Assembly: GCF_018332715.1 (NCBI RefSeq)
Contig: NZ_BOQP01000046.1
Location: forward strand, 1-64,000
Origin: Winogradskya consettensis
Lineage (GTDB): Bacteria; Actinomycetota; Actinomycetes; Mycobacteriales; Micromonosporaceae
DNA length: 64,000 nt
Direction: 5' to 3'
Shown: piece by piece, positions 49,335 to 59,249 of the stretch
How positions within the stretch are numbered: the first letter of the stretch is position 1
Layout of the letters: each line of letters opens with the position of its first letter
Program-made: the position numbers and the translations under genes
Notes under the pieces: generated by a model
Databases searched by the model: none
What the model was told of the DNA's origin: nothing
Seen by the model: the letters and a program-made list of their open reading frames with translations, nothing else

Positions 49335-50273
49335 CTGGGCCGGGACGGTCGTGCTGTGAGCCGGTGTTTCCGATGAGCCGTTCGCTGCGGTGAGGGCCGG
49401 GCGTTCGCGGAGTTTCCAGAGCATGTTGAGCGTGGCCGTCCAGACGAGGGCGGCGCCGAGGAGGTGGGCGCCGACGAGGAGGACGGGGAGGTGGGTGAAG
49501 TACTGGACGAAGCCGATCAGGCCCTGGGCCAGCTCCACCACGATCAGCAACCCGGCCGCCCGCACAGCCGCAGCGGGGGCGTTCGCCGCGCGCAGGGCGA
49601 ACCACAGCGCGACCGACAGGCCGATGAGCAGCATGACCAGGTCGGCGTGGGCCTGGGCGATGGTCTGCGGGTCGAGGCCGTTGCGTTTCGCGCCGGCGTC
49701 GCCCGCGTGGGGGCCGCTGCCGGTGACGATCACGCCGACCAGGATCACGGCGATGCTGGCCAGGGCGGTGAGGCCGGCCAGGTGGCGCAGGGGGCGGACC
49801 ACGAGGGGCCGCGGGTCGCCATCGCCCTCCTTGGTGCGCTGCCAGAGGGCGTACGTGTAGGCGATCAGGGCCATGGAGAGCAGGAAGTGCAGGCCGACCA
49901 CCCACGGGTTGAGGTCCGTGAGGACCGTGATGCCGCCGATGACGCCCTGGCCGGGGATGCCGAGACCCGCGATCAGGGACAGCGTGACCAGCGAGCGGCG
50001 GCGCGGTTTCCGCAGCATCGCCGCGATGAAGGTGGCGAGCGCGATCACGCCGAGCAGGATGCCGAGGACGCGGTTGCCGAATTCGATGACGCCGTAGACG
50101 CCCATCTCCGGGGTTGTCACATATGACTCGTCGGTGCACTTCGGCCACGTGGGGCACCCCAGCCCCGAGCTGGTCAGCCGGACCGCCGCACCCGTGACGA
50201 CCAGGGCGATGTTGGCGATCAGGGACGCTAGGGCCAGCCGGCGCAGAAGGGTGGTCTTGCTCACCCCGGGCAT
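49308..50273 (-). CDS. ctaA: Haem A synthase
   Basis: 321 aa with eight predicted helices. GAAVRLTSSGLGCPTWPKC with the cysteine pair, EFGNRVLG with a haem-ligand region and HFLLSMALIAYTYALWQR and HLLGAALVWTATLNM with histidine ligands are the expected motifs. Converts haem O (from CtaB) to haem A. Start ATG 50273; divergent from sufR. Confidence 0.95.
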   Translation of the reverse strand: MPGVSKTTLLRRLALASLIANIALVVTGAAVRLTSSGLGCPTWPKCTDESYVTTPEMGVYGVIEFGNRVLGILLGVIALATFIAAMLRKPRRRSLVTLSLIAGLGIPGQGVIGGITVLTDLNPWVVGLHFLLSMALIAYTYALWQRTKEGDGDPRPLVVRPLRHLAGLTALASIAVILVGVIVTGSGPHAGDAGAKRNGLDPQTIAQAHADLVMLLIGLSVALWFALRAANAPAAAVRAAGLLIVVELAQGLIGFVQYFTHLPVLLVGAHLLGAALVWTATLNMLWKLRERPALTAANGSSETPAHSTTVPAQPPTGAPVA

Positions 50274-50344
50274 GCTACGCCGGAATTTGATCGTCGAATC
50301 GGGCGGCTCCGGAGCGCTATGTCCTGGATCACCGGGGTGCCGGT

Positions 50345-50373
50345 TTGCGGGGGCGCGCGGAAATACGTAACGT
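50345..50373 (+). promoter_or_regulatory. Candidate promoter of the suf operon
   Basis: TTGCGG (50345-50350), 17 bases, TAACGT (50368-50373). The -10 lies within TACGTAACGTTGCCGTAG, partly symmetrical about AACGTT, which could be the SufR site. Weak evidence. Confidence 0.35.
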
Positions 50374-50413
50374 TGCCGTAGTGAAATACATGGTGGGGTC
50401 GGGGAGCAGTCAG

Positions 50414-51178
50414 GTGGCCGACACGGCTGCCGGCTTCCGCACACCCACCACACCCTTGACGCGGCTCGTGCCCGTCGACGGTAAGGCAGCTGACGGGCGT
50501 ACCCGTGATCGGGTGGCGCAGTTGCTCTTCGATTGTGGCGGTGCCACCGCCGCGGAGCTCGGTGCGCAGCTGAGCCTGAGCCCCGCCGCGATCCGCAAGC
50601 ACCTCGACGCCATGCTCGCCGACCACCTGGTCGAGGCGCGGGAGACGCCGCAGCGCGGCCCGCGCGGCCGGGGCCGGCCCGCGAAGGTCTTCGTGCTCAC
50701 CGCCGCCGCCCGCGAGGGATTTCCGCACTTCTATGACGGCATCGCCACCGCGGCACTGCGCTGGATCGCCGAGACCGGCGGTCCCGAGGCTGTCGACGCG
50801 TTCGCCGCGGCCCAGGTCGCGGCCCTGGAGGAGCGCTGCCGCACGGCCATGCTCGAGGCCGGCGACGATCCGCTCGCGCGGGCCGAGGCACTCGCCGAGG
50901 CCCTCTCCGCCGAGGGTTACGCTGCCAACGCGACCACGATCGCGTCCGGCGGGCAGCTGTGCCAGCACCACTGCCCGGTGGCACACGTGGCCGCCGAGTT
51001 CCCTCAGCTGTGCGACGCCGAGACCGCGGTCATCTCGCGGCTCATCGGCACCCACGTGCAGCGCCTCGCCACGATCGCGCACGGCGACGGGGTGTGCACC
51101 ACGCACATCCCCGCGCCGCAATGCGTTACCAGCCCCACCACCGCTCCAATCGCAATCACGGTTAGGACAGATACATGA
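50414..51178 (+). CDS. sufR: SufR-type Fe-S sensing repressor of the suf operon
   Basis: 254 aa. The N-terminal winged helix-turn-helix is seen in [32 protein letters not shown]; the C-terminal half has [18 protein letters not shown], the cysteine set that in SufR ligates an Fe-S cluster. GTG 50414 is set by GGGGAG seven bases before; starts at 50381 or 50390 have no such site. The stop overlaps the sufB ATG (ATGA). It should repress the operon when clusters are plentiful. Confidence 0.9.
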   Translation: MADTAAGFRTPTTPLTRLVPVDGKAADGRTRDRVAQLLFDCGGATAAELGAQLSLSPAAIRKHLDAMLADHLVEARETPQRGPRGRGRPAKVFVLTAAAREGFPHFYDGIATAALRWIAETGGPEAVDAFAAAQVAALEERCRTAMLEAGDDPLARAEALAEALSAEGYAANATTIASGGQLCQHHCPVAHVAAEFPQLCDAETAVISRLIGTHVQRLATIAHGDGVCTTHIPAPQCVTSPTTAPIAITVRTDT

Positions 51179-52596
51179 CTGACCAGATCGTCACCCAGGA
51201 AGAGCATCTGGCCGCCCTCGGTAAGTACGAGTACGGCTGGTCCGACGCCGACGCCGCGGGCTCGATCGCGCAGCGTGGTCTGTCCGAGGACGTCGTGCGC
51301 AACATCTCCGCGCTCAAGAACGAGCCGCAGTGGATGCTCGACCTGCGCCTGAAGGGCCTGCGCCTGTTCGGCCGCAAGCCCATGCCCAACTGGGGCGCCG
51401 ACCTCACCGGGATCGACTTCCAGAACATCAAGTACTTCGTGCGGTCGACCGAGAAGCAGGCCGCGACGTGGGAAGACCTGCCGGCCGACATCAAGGCGAC
51501 GTACGACAGGCTCGGCATCCCCGAGGCGGAGAAGCAGCGCCTCGTCTCCGGTGTCGCGGCCCAGTACGAGTCCGAGGTCGTCTACCACAAGATCCGTGAG
51601 GACCTCGAGGAGCAGGGCGTCCTGTTCCTCGACACCGACACGGCGCTGCGCGAGCACGAGGACATCTTCAAGGAGTACTTCGGCACGGTGATCCCGGTCG
51701 GCGACAACAAGTTCGCCGCGCTGAACACCTCCGTGTGGTCCGGCGGCTCGTTCATCTACGTGCCCAAGGGCGTCCACGTGGACATCCCGCTGCAGGCCTA
51801 CTTCCGGATCAACACCGAGAACATGGGCCAGTTCGAGCGGACGCTGATCATCGCCGACGAGGGCAGCTACATCCACTACGTGGAGGGCTGCACCGCGCCG
51901 ATCTACTCCTCGGACTCGCTGCACAGCGCGGTCGTGGAGATCGTCGTCAAGAAGAACGCCCGGGTGCGTTACACGACCATCCAGAACTGGTCGAACAACG
52001 TCTACAACCTGGTCACCAAGCGCGCCACCTGCGAAGAGGGCGCGACCATGGAGTGGGTCGACGGCAACATCGGCTCCAAGGTGACCATGAAGTACCCGGC
52101 CGTCTACATGACCGGCCCGCACGCCAAGGGCGAGGTCCTCTCGATCGCCATGGCCGGCGCGGGTCAGCACCAGGACTCGGGCGCCAAGATGGTGCACGCC
52201 GCCCCGCACACCTCCAGCACGATCATCAGCAAGTCGATCGCGCGCGCCGGTGGCCGCACGTCCTACCGCGGCCTCGTGCAGGTGCTCGACGGCTCGCACC
52301 ACAGCGCCAGCACGGTCAAGTGCGACGCGCTGCTGGTCGACACGATCTCCCGCTCGGACACCTACCCGTACGTCGACATCCGCGAGGACGACGTCAACAT
52401 GGGTCACGAGGCGACCGTCTCCAAGGTCAGCGACGACCAGCTCTTCTACCTGATGAGCCGGGGCCTGACCGAGGACGAGGCCATGGCGATGATCGTGCGC
52501 GGCTTCATCGAGCCGATCGCCAAGGAGCTCCCCATGGAGTACGCCCTGGAGCTCAACCGCCTCATCGAGCTGCAGATGGAGGGAGCAGTCGGCTGA
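51175..52596 (+). CDS. sufB: Fe-S cluster assembly protein SufB
   Basis: 473 aa. The right-handed beta-helix scaffold partner of SufC and Suf[21 protein letters not shown] opens it; [18 protein letters not shown], the Cys in [10 protein letters not shown], and [13 protein letters not shown] are conserved blocks. Second gene of the operon. Confidence 0.98.
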   Translation: MTDQIVTQEEHLAALGKYEYGWSDADAAGSIAQRGLSEDVVRNISALKNEPQWMLDLRLKGLRLFGRKPMPNWGADLTGIDFQNIKYFVRSTEKQAATWEDLPADIKATYDRLGIPEAEKQRLVSGVAAQYESEVVYHKIREDLEEQGVLFLDTDTALREHEDIFKEYFGTVIPVGDNKFAALNTSVWSGGSFIYVPKGVHVDIPLQAYFRINTENMGQFERTLIIADEGSYIHYVEGCTAPIYSSDSLHSAVVEIVVKKNARVRYTTIQNWSNNVYNLVTKRATCEEGATMEWVDGNIGSKVTMKYPAVYMTGPHAKGEVLSIAMAGAGQHQDSGAKMVHAAPHTSSTIISKSIARAGGRTSYRGLVQVLDGSHHSASTVKCDALLVDTISRSDTYPYVDIREDDVNMGHEATVSKVSDDQLFYLMSRGLTEDEAMAMIVRGFIEPIAKELPMEYALELNRLIELQMEGAVG

Positions 52597-52652
52597 CCTG
52601 CCGCTGCTCTCGCTTCTCGCTCACCCATACGCCCGCGAAGAACTAGGAAGAC

Positions 52653-53786
52653 ATGACTACCGAGGCACTGGCCCCGCCGAGCACCAAGTCGCAGGTGCTG
52701 CGCTCCTTCGACGTCACCGAGTTCCCGGCCGTCAACGGCCTGGAGGAGGAGTGGCGCTTCACCCCGATCAAGCGGCTCGGCTCGCTGATCACGGCCACCA
52801 CGCTGACCGGCGCGGCACCGGGGTTCACCCCCGGTGACCTGCCTGCCGGCGTCTCGGTGACGCAGGTCGACGCGGGCAAGGTCGATCCGGTGCTGACCCC
52901 GTTCGACCGGGTCAGCGCCCTGGCGTTCGGTTCCGCGGCGGCGGTCACCCTGATCGACGTCGCGGCGGACACCGTCTCCGACGTCCCCGCCGTCATCAAG
53001 GTGGTCGGTCAGGGCGGCGAGGCGGCTGCCGCGCGTACCTATGTGCGGGTCGGGAATTTCGCCCGCGTCACGATCGTGCTGGAGCAGTCGGGCACGGCCA
53101 CCCTCGCGGACAACATCGAGGTCGTGATCGGGGACAGCGCCAACCTGACCTTCGTCACGACCACCGAGTGGGACGCCGAGTCCGTGCAGGCCCAGCACCT
53201 CAAGTTCCGGGTCGGCAAGGATGCGCGGGTCCAGCACGTGCAGGTCTCCCTGGGCGGCTCGCTGGTGCGCCAGTTCGCCTCGGTCGAATACGCGGGCCGC
53301 GGCGGCGACGCCGAGCTGTGGGGCCTCTACTTCGCCGACGCCGGTCAGCACATCGAGCACCGCCAGCTCGTCGACCACTCCGTTTCGGATTGCCGCAGCT
53401 ACGTCGGTTACCGCGGCGCGCTGCAGGGCGACTCCGCGCACACCGTGTGGGTCGGCGACGTGCTCATCCGGGCCACGGCGACCGGCACGGAGACGTACGA
53501 GATCAACCGCAACCTGGTGCTCAGCGACGGTGCGCGCGCCGACTCGGTGCCCAACCTGGAGATCGAGACCGGCGAGATCGTCGGCGCCGGTCACGCCAGC
53601 GCCACCGGCCGCTTCGACGAGGAGCAGCTGTTCTACCTCATGGCCCGGGGCATCCCGGAGTCCGAGGCGCGCAAGCTCGTGGTCCGCGGCTTCTTCGCCG
53701 AGCTGATCAACAAGATCCCCGTCGAGGAGCTGCGCGAACGGCTCGGCGACGCGATCGAGGGCAGGCTCGCCGAGGCAGGAGCCTGA
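52653..53786 (+). CDS. sufD: Fe-S cluster assembly protein SufD
   Basis: 377 aa, paralogous to SufB in its C-terminal half (QLVDHSVSDCRSYVGYRGAL, then the FDEEQLFYLMARGIPESEARKLV end). NGLEEEWRFTPIKRLG at the N-terminus is typical. Works with SufB and SufC as SufBC2D. Confidence 0.97.
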   Translation: MTTEALAPPSTKSQVLRSFDVTEFPAVNGLEEEWRFTPIKRLGSLITATTLTGAAPGFTPGDLPAGVSVTQVDAGKVDPVLTPFDRVSALAFGSAAAVTLIDVAADTVSDVPAVIKVVGQGGEAAAARTYVRVGNFARVTIVLEQSGTATLADNIEVVIGDSANLTFVTTTEWDAESVQAQHLKFRVGKDARVQHVQVSLGGSLVRQFASVEYAGRGGDAELWGLYFADAGQHIEHRQLVDHSVSDCRSYVGYRGALQGDSAHTVWVGDVLIRATATGTETYEINRNLVLSDGARADSVPNLEIETGEIVGAGHASATGRFDEEQLFYLMARGIPESEARKLVVRGFFAELINKIPVEELRERLGDAIEGRLAEAGA

Positions 53787-53791
53787 TCGTC

Positions 53792-54124
53792 ATGGGCTTC
53801 GAGCTGGTCGGTGCCGTGGCCGACGTCGCGAAGGGCACCGCGATCTCGATCGAGGTCGAGGGTGTCGACGTCGCCGTCGTGCACGCGGACGACGACAACT
53901 TCTACGCCGTGCGCGACGAGTGCAGTCACGCGGCCGTGGCCCTCTCCGAGGGTGAGGTCGACGGCTGCACGCTCGAATGCTGGCTGCACGGCTCCCGGTT
54001 CGACCTGCGCACCGGTGAGCCCTCCGGCCTGCCCGCCACCGAGCCGGTGGCGACCTTCCCCGTCGAGATCCGCGACGGCGACATCTACGTTTCGACGACA
54101 CCGAGTAATGGAGTAAAGCCGTGA
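53792..54124 (+). CDS. Rieske-type ferredoxin of the suf operon
   Basis: 110 aa, soluble, one Rieske domain. The first cluster motif is CSHAAVAL (where most have C-x-H-xxxxL) and the second CWLHGSRFDLRTG. Found between sufD and sufC in many actinomycetes; it may supply electrons for cluster building. The start of sufC overlaps its stop. Confidence 0.88.
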   Translation: MGFELVGAVADVAKGTAISIEVEGVDVAVVHADDDNFYAVRDECSHAAVALSEGEVDGCTLECWLHGSRFDLRTGEPSGLPATEPVATFPVEIRDGDIYVSTTPSNGVKP

Positions 54125-54885
54125 GCACCCTGGAGATCCGCGACCTGCAGGTTTCGGTCAAGCTGCCCGAGGGCGAGCTGAAGCCGATCCTGGCCGGGGT
54201 CGACCTCACCGTGAAGTCGGGCGAGACCCACGCCATCATGGGCCCCAACGGCTCCGGCAAGTCGACCCTGGCGTACTCCATCGCCGGTCACCCGAAGTAC
54301 CAGATCACCGGCGGCCAGGTCACCCTCGACGGCGACGACGTCCTCGCGATGACCGTGGACGAGCGCGCGCGGGCCGGCCTGTTCCTGGCCATGCAGTACC
54401 CCGTCGAGGTTCCCGGCGTATCCGTGGCCAACTTCCTGCGCACCGCGAAGACCGCGATCGACGGCGAGGCGCCGAAGCTGCGCACCTGGGCCGCCGAGCT
54501 GCGGACCGCGATGGAGCGCATCCAGATGGACCCGGCGTTCGCCCAGCGCAACGTCAACGAGGGCTTCTCCGGCGGTGAGAAGAAGCGCCACGAGATCATG
54601 CAGCTCGAGCTGCTCAAGCCGAAGATGGCGATCCTCGACGAGACCGACTCCGGCCTCGACATCGACGCGCTGCGCGTCGTCAGCGAGGGCGTCAACCGGG
54701 TCCGCGAGACCGGCGAGACCGGCCTGCTGCTGATCACCCACTACACCCGCATCCTGCGCTACATCAAGCCGGACCACGTGCACGTCTTCGTCGCCGGCAA
54801 GATCGTCGAAGAGGGCGGCCCGGAGCTGGCCGAGCAGCTCGAAGCCGAGGGTTACGAGCGGTACGTCGCCGGCGCCCGCGCCTGA
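54121..54885 (+). CDS. sufC: Fe-S cluster assembly ATPase SufC
   Basis: 254 aa ABC-type ATPase. Walker A GPNGSGKSTLAYSI, signature FSGGEKKRHEI, Walker B MAILDETDSGLD, and the H-loop THY. Drives the SufBC2D scaffold. GTG 54121 overlaps the Rieske stop. Confidence 0.98.
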   Translation: MSTLEIRDLQVSVKLPEGELKPILAGVDLTVKSGETHAIMGPNGSGKSTLAYSIAGHPKYQITGGQVTLDGDDVLAMTVDERARAGLFLAMQYPVEVPGVSVANFLRTAKTAIDGEAPKLRTWAAELRTAMERIQMDPAFAQRNVNEGFSGGEKKRHEIMQLELLKPKMAILDETDSGLDIDALRVVSEGVNRVRETGETGLLLITHYTRILRYIKPDHVHVFVAGKIVEEGGPELAEQLEAEGYERYVAGARA

Positions 54886-54910
54886 TTCCCCCTCTTTCTT
54901 GGAGCGCATG

Positions 54911-56140
54911 ATGACTCTCGATCTGGTCCAGGTTCGCGCGGACTTCCCGATCCTGACCCGGGAGATCAACGGGCACCCGCTGGTCTACCTCGACAGCGCC
55001 AACACGTCGCAGAAACCGCGGCAGGTGCTCGAAGCCATGCAGGACCACCAGGAACGGCACAACGGCAACGTGTCCCGCTCCGTGCACACGCTCGGCACCG
55101 AGGCGACGGCCGCATACGAGGGCGCCCGCGAGAAGATCGCGGCGTTCATCGGTGCGGCCCGCCCCGAGGAAGTGGTCTTCACCAAGAACTCCACCGAGGC
55201 GATCAACCTCGTCGCATGGACGGCGAGCGACTTCCTGTCGCTCGGCCCCGGCGACGAGATCGTCGTCTCGGAGATGGAACACCACTCCAACCTCGTCCCG
55301 TGGCAGCTGCTCTGTCAGCGCACCGGGGCGACGCTGCGCTGGTTCGGCGTCACCGACGAGGGCCGGCTCGACGAGTCCCAGCTCGACGAGCTGGTCAACG
55401 AACGCACCAAGCTGGTCTCGGTCGTGCACATGTCCAACATCCTGGGCACGATCAACGACCCGGCCCGCATCGTGGCCCGCGCCCACGAGGTCGGTGCGCT
55501 GGTGATGCTCGACTGCTCCCAGTCGGTGCCGCACTTCCCGGTGAACGTCGCCGACCTGGGCGTCGACTTCATCGCGTTCACCGGCCACAAGATGCTCGGC
55601 CCGACCGGCATCGGCGCGCTGTGGGGGCGCTACGAGCTGCTCGAACGGATGCCCCCGTTCCTGGCCGGCGGTTCCACGATCGAGACCGTCACCATGGCGG
55701 GCACGACGTTCGCCCCGCCGCCCGCGCGCTTCGAGGGTGGCACCCCGCCGATCACCGAGGCGATCGGGCTCGGCGCGGCCGTCGACTACCTGAACAAGCT
55801 CGGCATGGAGAACATCCACCGCCACGAGCAGGAGATCACCGCGTACGCGCTCAAGGCGCTGGCCGACGTACCCGGAGTGACGATCTTCGGTCCCGGCACC
55901 CCCGAGGGCCGTGGCGGCACGGTGTCCTTCGCCGTCGACGGGGTACACCCGCACGACGTCGGGCAGATTCTCGACGATCTCGGTGTTGAGGTACGAGTGG
56001 GCCACCACTGCGCACGACCGGTGTGCACGCGGTTCGGAGTCCCGGCGATGACCCGGGCCTCGTTCTACCTCTACACGACGACGGATGAGATCGACGCCCT
56101 CGCGCGCGGTCTGGAGCAGGTGCGGAAGGTGTTCGCCTGA
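54911..56140 (+). CDS. sufS: Cysteine desulfurase SufS
   Basis: 409 aa, group II PLP enzyme that gives sulphur to SufU. YLDSANTSQKP, the PLP Lys in TGHKMLGPTG and the catalytic Cys in VGHHCARPVCTRF are visible. ATG 54911 is six bases after GGAG; the ATG at 54908 is too near it. Confidence 0.97.
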   Translation: MTLDLVQVRADFPILTREINGHPLVYLDSANTSQKPRQVLEAMQDHQERHNGNVSRSVHTLGTEATAAYEGAREKIAAFIGAARPEEVVFTKNSTEAINLVAWTASDFLSLGPGDEIVVSEMEHHSNLVPWQLLCQRTGATLRWFGVTDEGRLDESQLDELVNERTKLVSVVHMSNILGTINDPARIVARAHEVGALVMLDCSQSVPHFPVNVADLGVDFIAFTGHKMLGPTGIGALWGRYELLERMPPFLAGGSTIETVTMAGTTFAPPPARFEGGTPPITEAIGLGAAVDYLNKLGMENIHRHEQEITAYALKALADVPGVTIFGPGTPEGRGGTVSFAVDGVHPHDVGQILDDLGVEVRVGHHCARPVCTRFGVPAMTRASFYLYTTTDEIDALARGLEQVRKVFA

Positions 56141-56586
56141 TGATCGATGCTCTCTACCAGGACATCATCCTGGACCATTACAAGCACCCGCACGGGCGAG
56201 GTCTGCGCGACCCGTTCCAGGGCGAGGCGCACCACGTCAACCCCACCTGCGGCGACGAGATCACCGTGCGGGTGACCGAGGACCTGTCGGAGATCTCGTA
56301 CGACGGCATGGGCTGCTCGATCAGTCAGGCGTCCGCCTCGGTGCTGCACGAGCTGCTCAAGGGGCGTACGCCCGGCGAGGCCTTCGAGATCCACGAGGCG
56401 TTCCTGGCTCTGATGCAGGGCCGTGGCCAGGTGGAACCCGACGAGGACGTCCTCGGTGACGGCATCGCCTTCGCCGGGGTCGCGAAATACCCGGCCCGCG
56501 TGAAATGCGCGCTGCTGCCGTGGATGGCATTCAAGGACGCCGCGGCCCGCGCCGGCATCAGCGTCAACCCGGAGGTTTCGGCATGA
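56140..56586 (+). CDS. sufU: Sulphur acceptor/scaffold protein SufU
   Basis: 148 aa. The three cysteines that bind zinc and accept sulphur are in NPTCGDEITV, GMGCSISQAS and VKCALLPW, with the conserved Asp beside the first. Starts on the last base of the sufS stop region (TGATG) and overlaps sufT by four bases. Confidence 0.96.
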   Translation: MIDALYQDIILDHYKHPHGRGLRDPFQGEAHHVNPTCGDEITVRVTEDLSEISYDGMGCSISQASASVLHELLKGRTPGEAFEIHEAFLALMQGRGQVEPDEDVLGDGIAFAGVAKYPARVKCALLPWMAFKDAAARAGISVNPEVSA

Positions 56587-57059
56587 CTGAGAAGACCATC
56601 GAAGCGATCGCGGAGACCGCGGCGGATACTGCCGCGCCCGACGACGCGACCTCGCCGCTCGTCGCTACGGACGCGCCCGCTGCTACGGACGCGCCAGCCA
56701 CGGACGCGCCCGCCGCGGACAAGGCGCCCGTTGCCAAGGCTTCCGCTGCGGACATCGAGGAGGCGATGAAGGATGTCGTCGACCCCGAACTCGGTATCAA
56801 CGTGGTCGACCTCGGCCTCGTCTACGACTCCTTCGTCGACGACGACAACGTGGTCACCCTCGACATGACGCTGACCTCGGCGGCCTGCCCGCTGACCGAC
56901 GTCATCGAGGACCAGACCCGCCAGGCCCTCACCACCGGCCCCGGCGGCGGCATCGTGAAGGACTTCCGGATCAACTGGGTGTGGCTCCCGCCGTGGGGCC
57001 CGGACAAGATCACCGACGACGGCCGCGAGCAGCTGCGCGCGCTCGGCTTCAACGTCTGA
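56583..57059 (+). CDS. sufT: SufT-like MIP18/DUF59 Fe-S maturation protein
   Basis: 158 aa. The DUF59 domain is complete: AMKDVVDPELGINVVDLGLVY, then LTSAACPLTDVIEDQ with the conserved Cys, and WLPPWGPDKITDDGREQLRALG. An Ala/Asp/Pro-rich N-terminal extension of about 55 residues with DAPAATDAPATDAPA repeats is unusual and looks like a flexible tail. Last gene of the suf operon; a terminator follows. Confidence 0.92.
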   Translation: MTEKTIEAIAETAADTAAPDDATSPLVATDAPAATDAPATDAPAADKAPVAKASAADIEEAMKDVVDPELGINVVDLGLVYDSFVDDDNVVTLDMTLTSAACPLTDVIEDQTRQALTTGPGGGIVKDFRINWVWLPPWGPDKITDDGREQLRALGFNV

Positions 57060-57077
57060 ACCACACTCACGCAGGAG

Positions 57078-57109
57078 AACGCCGGCCGCTCACGCGTCCG
57101 GCGTTTTTT
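57078..57109 (+). terminator. Terminator of the suf operon
   Basis: AACGCCGG (57078-57085) pairs with CCGGCGTT (57098-57105), followed directly by TTTT. Confidence 0.9.
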
Positions 57110-57149
57110 GTGCGCCGTTTCTGTCACAGGGTGGTGATAGAAATCGGGT

Positions 57150-57893
57150 ATGACTGGCATCCCGCCGTACCCGGAGCTCCTTGACCTGATCGATGAGCGC
57201 GCCACTGCCTTCCGCGAGGCGGCGACGGCAGCCGACCTCGACGCGCAGGTCCCCGGCTGTCCCGACTGGACGGTCCGTGACCTGATCGCGCATCTCGGCG
57301 CGGTCCACCGTTTCTGGGCGACCGTGATCGACGCCGGCCCCGCCGACACCCCGCCCACCCCCGAAGCCCTCGGCGACCGCGAACCCCACGGTGACCTCCT
57401 CGAATGGTCCGCCGCCTCGGCCGCGCTGCTGCTCGAAGCGCTGCGCGCCGCCCCCGCCGACCGTGGTTGCTGGACGTGGTGGGAGCCGTCCGGCGCCCCG
57501 ATGAACGCCGCGTCGGTCGCCCGCCACCAGGTCCACGAAACCGCGATCCACACGTATGACGCCCAGGAGTCCGCGGGCCGGCCCCAGAGCCTCCCGGCGT
57601 CGATCGCCGTCGACGGCATTCCGGAGTTCCTCGAGGTCACCCTCGCCTCCCAGGGCACCTGGCCATACCGCCCGACCCGGTTGCAGCTGTCCGCGACGGA
57701 GGGCCCTTCCTGGCTCTTCGACCTCTCCTCGACAGCCATCACCGTGGCCCCGGCCCAGAGTGGTGAACCGGTCGCCACCCTCCACGGCCCGGTCAGCGAC
57801 CTGCTGCTCTTCCTCTACGGCCGGATCCCCGAGACCGCGTTGACCATCACGGGCGATCGGAGCGCGGTGACCGAGCTCCGGGCGTACTCATAG
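57150..57893 (+). CDS. Maleylpyruvate isomerase family mycothiol-dependent enzyme
   Basis: 247 aa DinB-like protein. CPDWTVRDLIAHLGAVHRFW near residue 38 and VARHQVHETAIHTYDAQ in the middle give the metal-binding histidines. A C-terminal SCP2-like domain ends it. Second member of this family in the window (the first is at 6726-7424). Substrate unknown. Its 3' end overlaps the convergent AlkD-like gene by six bases. Confidence 0.87.
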   Translation: MTGIPPYPELLDLIDERATAFREAATAADLDAQVPGCPDWTVRDLIAHLGAVHRFWATVIDAGPADTPPTPEALGDREPHGDLLEWSAASAALLLEALRAAPADRGCWTWWEPSGAPMNAASVARHQVHETAIHTYDAQESAGRPQSLPASIAVDGIPEFLEVTLASQGTWPYRPTRLQLSATEGPSWLFDLSSTAITVAPAQSGEPVATLHGPVSDLLLFLYGRIPETALTITGDRSAVTELRAYS

Positions 57894-58571
57894 ATGCTTG
57901 GTGGCTTCTCGCACTGAAAGTGGTGACAGCATCCCAGCGTGCCGGGCCACATAGGACCGCACGGCGTCCGGGTCGGTGCGGGCGTAATGGCGTAACGCCC
58001 AGCCGATGGCCTTGCGGACGAAGAAGTCCGGATGCCCGGCCTGCCGCGTGCAGTAACCGAAGAGCCGGTCCGTGCCGGTGGCCGCGCCGTAGTGCAGCTG
58101 GTGCAGGATCGCCGTCCGGACCAGCCACAGGTTGTCGTCCCCGGCCCAGTCGTCCATGGTCGTGGCAAGCTCGGGATGCAGGCGGACCAGGTCGCCGACG
58201 AACCGGGTGGCGAGCGGGTCGATCGTGTCCCACCAGGACTTCGTCACGATCAGCGTGCGCGTGGTGGCGAGGAATCCGGGACCGGCCACGGCCACCCGGG
58301 CACGCAGCACGTCGCAGGCGAAATACTGGTATTCGCGCTCGGGCAGCTCCCAGCACGCCACCACGACGTCCCGCAGATCGTCCTCGCCCGGTGCGGGCAG
58401 CCCGGCCGTCACGGTCCGGCCGAGGCTGCGCTGCCCCGGGATCGACAATCCGAGAAAAGGAAACCGATTCCGCATGTACGCCGCAGCGCGCACAGCCCGT
58501 TCCGGATCTTTCGCCGCGCTGTACGTCCTGACCAGGCGTTCGACCACGATGTCGGCATACGTTCCCGTCAT
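57888..58571 (-). CDS. AlkD-like DNA alkylation repair protein
   Basis: 227 aa HEAT-like all-helical protein. YMRNRFPFLGLSIPGQRSLGR, then WELPEREYQYFACDVL, KSWWDTIDPLA with the conserved Trp/Asp, and FFVRKAIGWALRHYARTDP are the AlkD pattern; members excise bulky or cationic alkyl bases. Start ATG 58571. Confidence 0.9.
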   Translation of the reverse strand: MTGTYADIVVERLVRTYSAAKDPERAVRAAAYMRNRFPFLGLSIPGQRSLGRTVTAGLPAPGEDDLRDVVVACWELPEREYQYFACDVLRARVAVAGPGFLATTRTLIVTKSWWDTIDPLATRFVGDLVRLHPELATTMDDWAGDDNLWLVRTAILHQLHYGAATGTDRLFGYCTRQAGHPDFFVRKAIGWALRHYARTDPDAVRSYVARHAGMLSPLSVREATKHL

Positions 58572-58601
58572 GGCCCGATCCTGCCACCGTAGGGTGTCCC
58601 C

Positions 58602-59240
58602 ATGAGCGCACGACCTGCGGCGGGTGGCGGGCAATGGGTGGACGTCGCCCCGGAGCGGCTGACCCGCTGGCTGGAGAATTTCGCGTCCCGCCACGACGGC
58701 TACACAGCCGAAGGCCTGACCATCACGGGTACGGACGGAGCCACCGCCGAGTTGTCGCCGCCCCCGGGCGCCCCCGCCGTGGCCGACCTGATCGAGCTGG
58801 CCGCCGTCGCCGCCGAACCCCGCCGCGTCGGCCTGCTCCTGGCCCGCAAGGGAGCGGTCGCCGTAGGAGTCGCCAACGGTGTGAAGCTGATCGCCTCGAA
58901 GGTCGACACCCACTACGTCCAGGGCCGCACGGCCGCGGGCGGCTGGTCGCAGCAACGTTTCGCCCGCCGCCGTGACAACCAGGCCAAAGCAGCCGCCGCC
59001 GACGGCACCGCCATCGCCGCGCGCATCCTGCTCCCCGAGGCCCGCACCCTGACCGCACTGGTCACGGGCGGCGACCGGACAGCCGTCGACGCGGTGCTCG
59101 CCGTCCCCCAGCTCGCCGCCCTGAAACCGCTACGCCACGACCGCTTCCTCGACGTCCCCGAACCCCGCAAGACCGTCCTCGAGGACGCCATCGCCCAGGC
59201 CCGCGCCATCCTCGTCCTCGTCCGCGAACCCGTTGGCTAG
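58602..59240 (+). CDS. Actinobacterial VLRF1-type (acVLRF1) peptidyl-tRNA hydrolase/release factor
   Basis: 212 aa. The central block DTHYVQGRTAAGGWSQQRF with the following RRRDNQ holds the Gln of the VLRF1/Vms1 catalytic loop. In eukaryotes Vms1/ANKZF1 frees stalled nascent chains from tRNA in ribosome quality control; the bacterial acVLRF1 branch is predicted to act likewise. VGLLLARKGAVAVGVANG precedes it. Upstream start ATG 58602, divergent from the AlkD-like gene. Recognised from the motif, not tested. Confidence 0.82.
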   Translation: MSARPAAGGGQWVDVAPERLTRWLENFASRHDGYTAEGLTITGTDGATAELSPPPGAPAVADLIELAAVAAEPRRVGLLLARKGAVAVGVANGVKLIASKVDTHYVQGRTAAGGWSQQRFARRRDNQAKAAAADGTAIAARILLPEARTLTALVTGGDRTAVDAVLAVPQLAALKPLRHDRFLDVPEPRKTVLEDAIAQARAILVLVREPVG

Positions 59241-59249
59241 GCTTCGATC

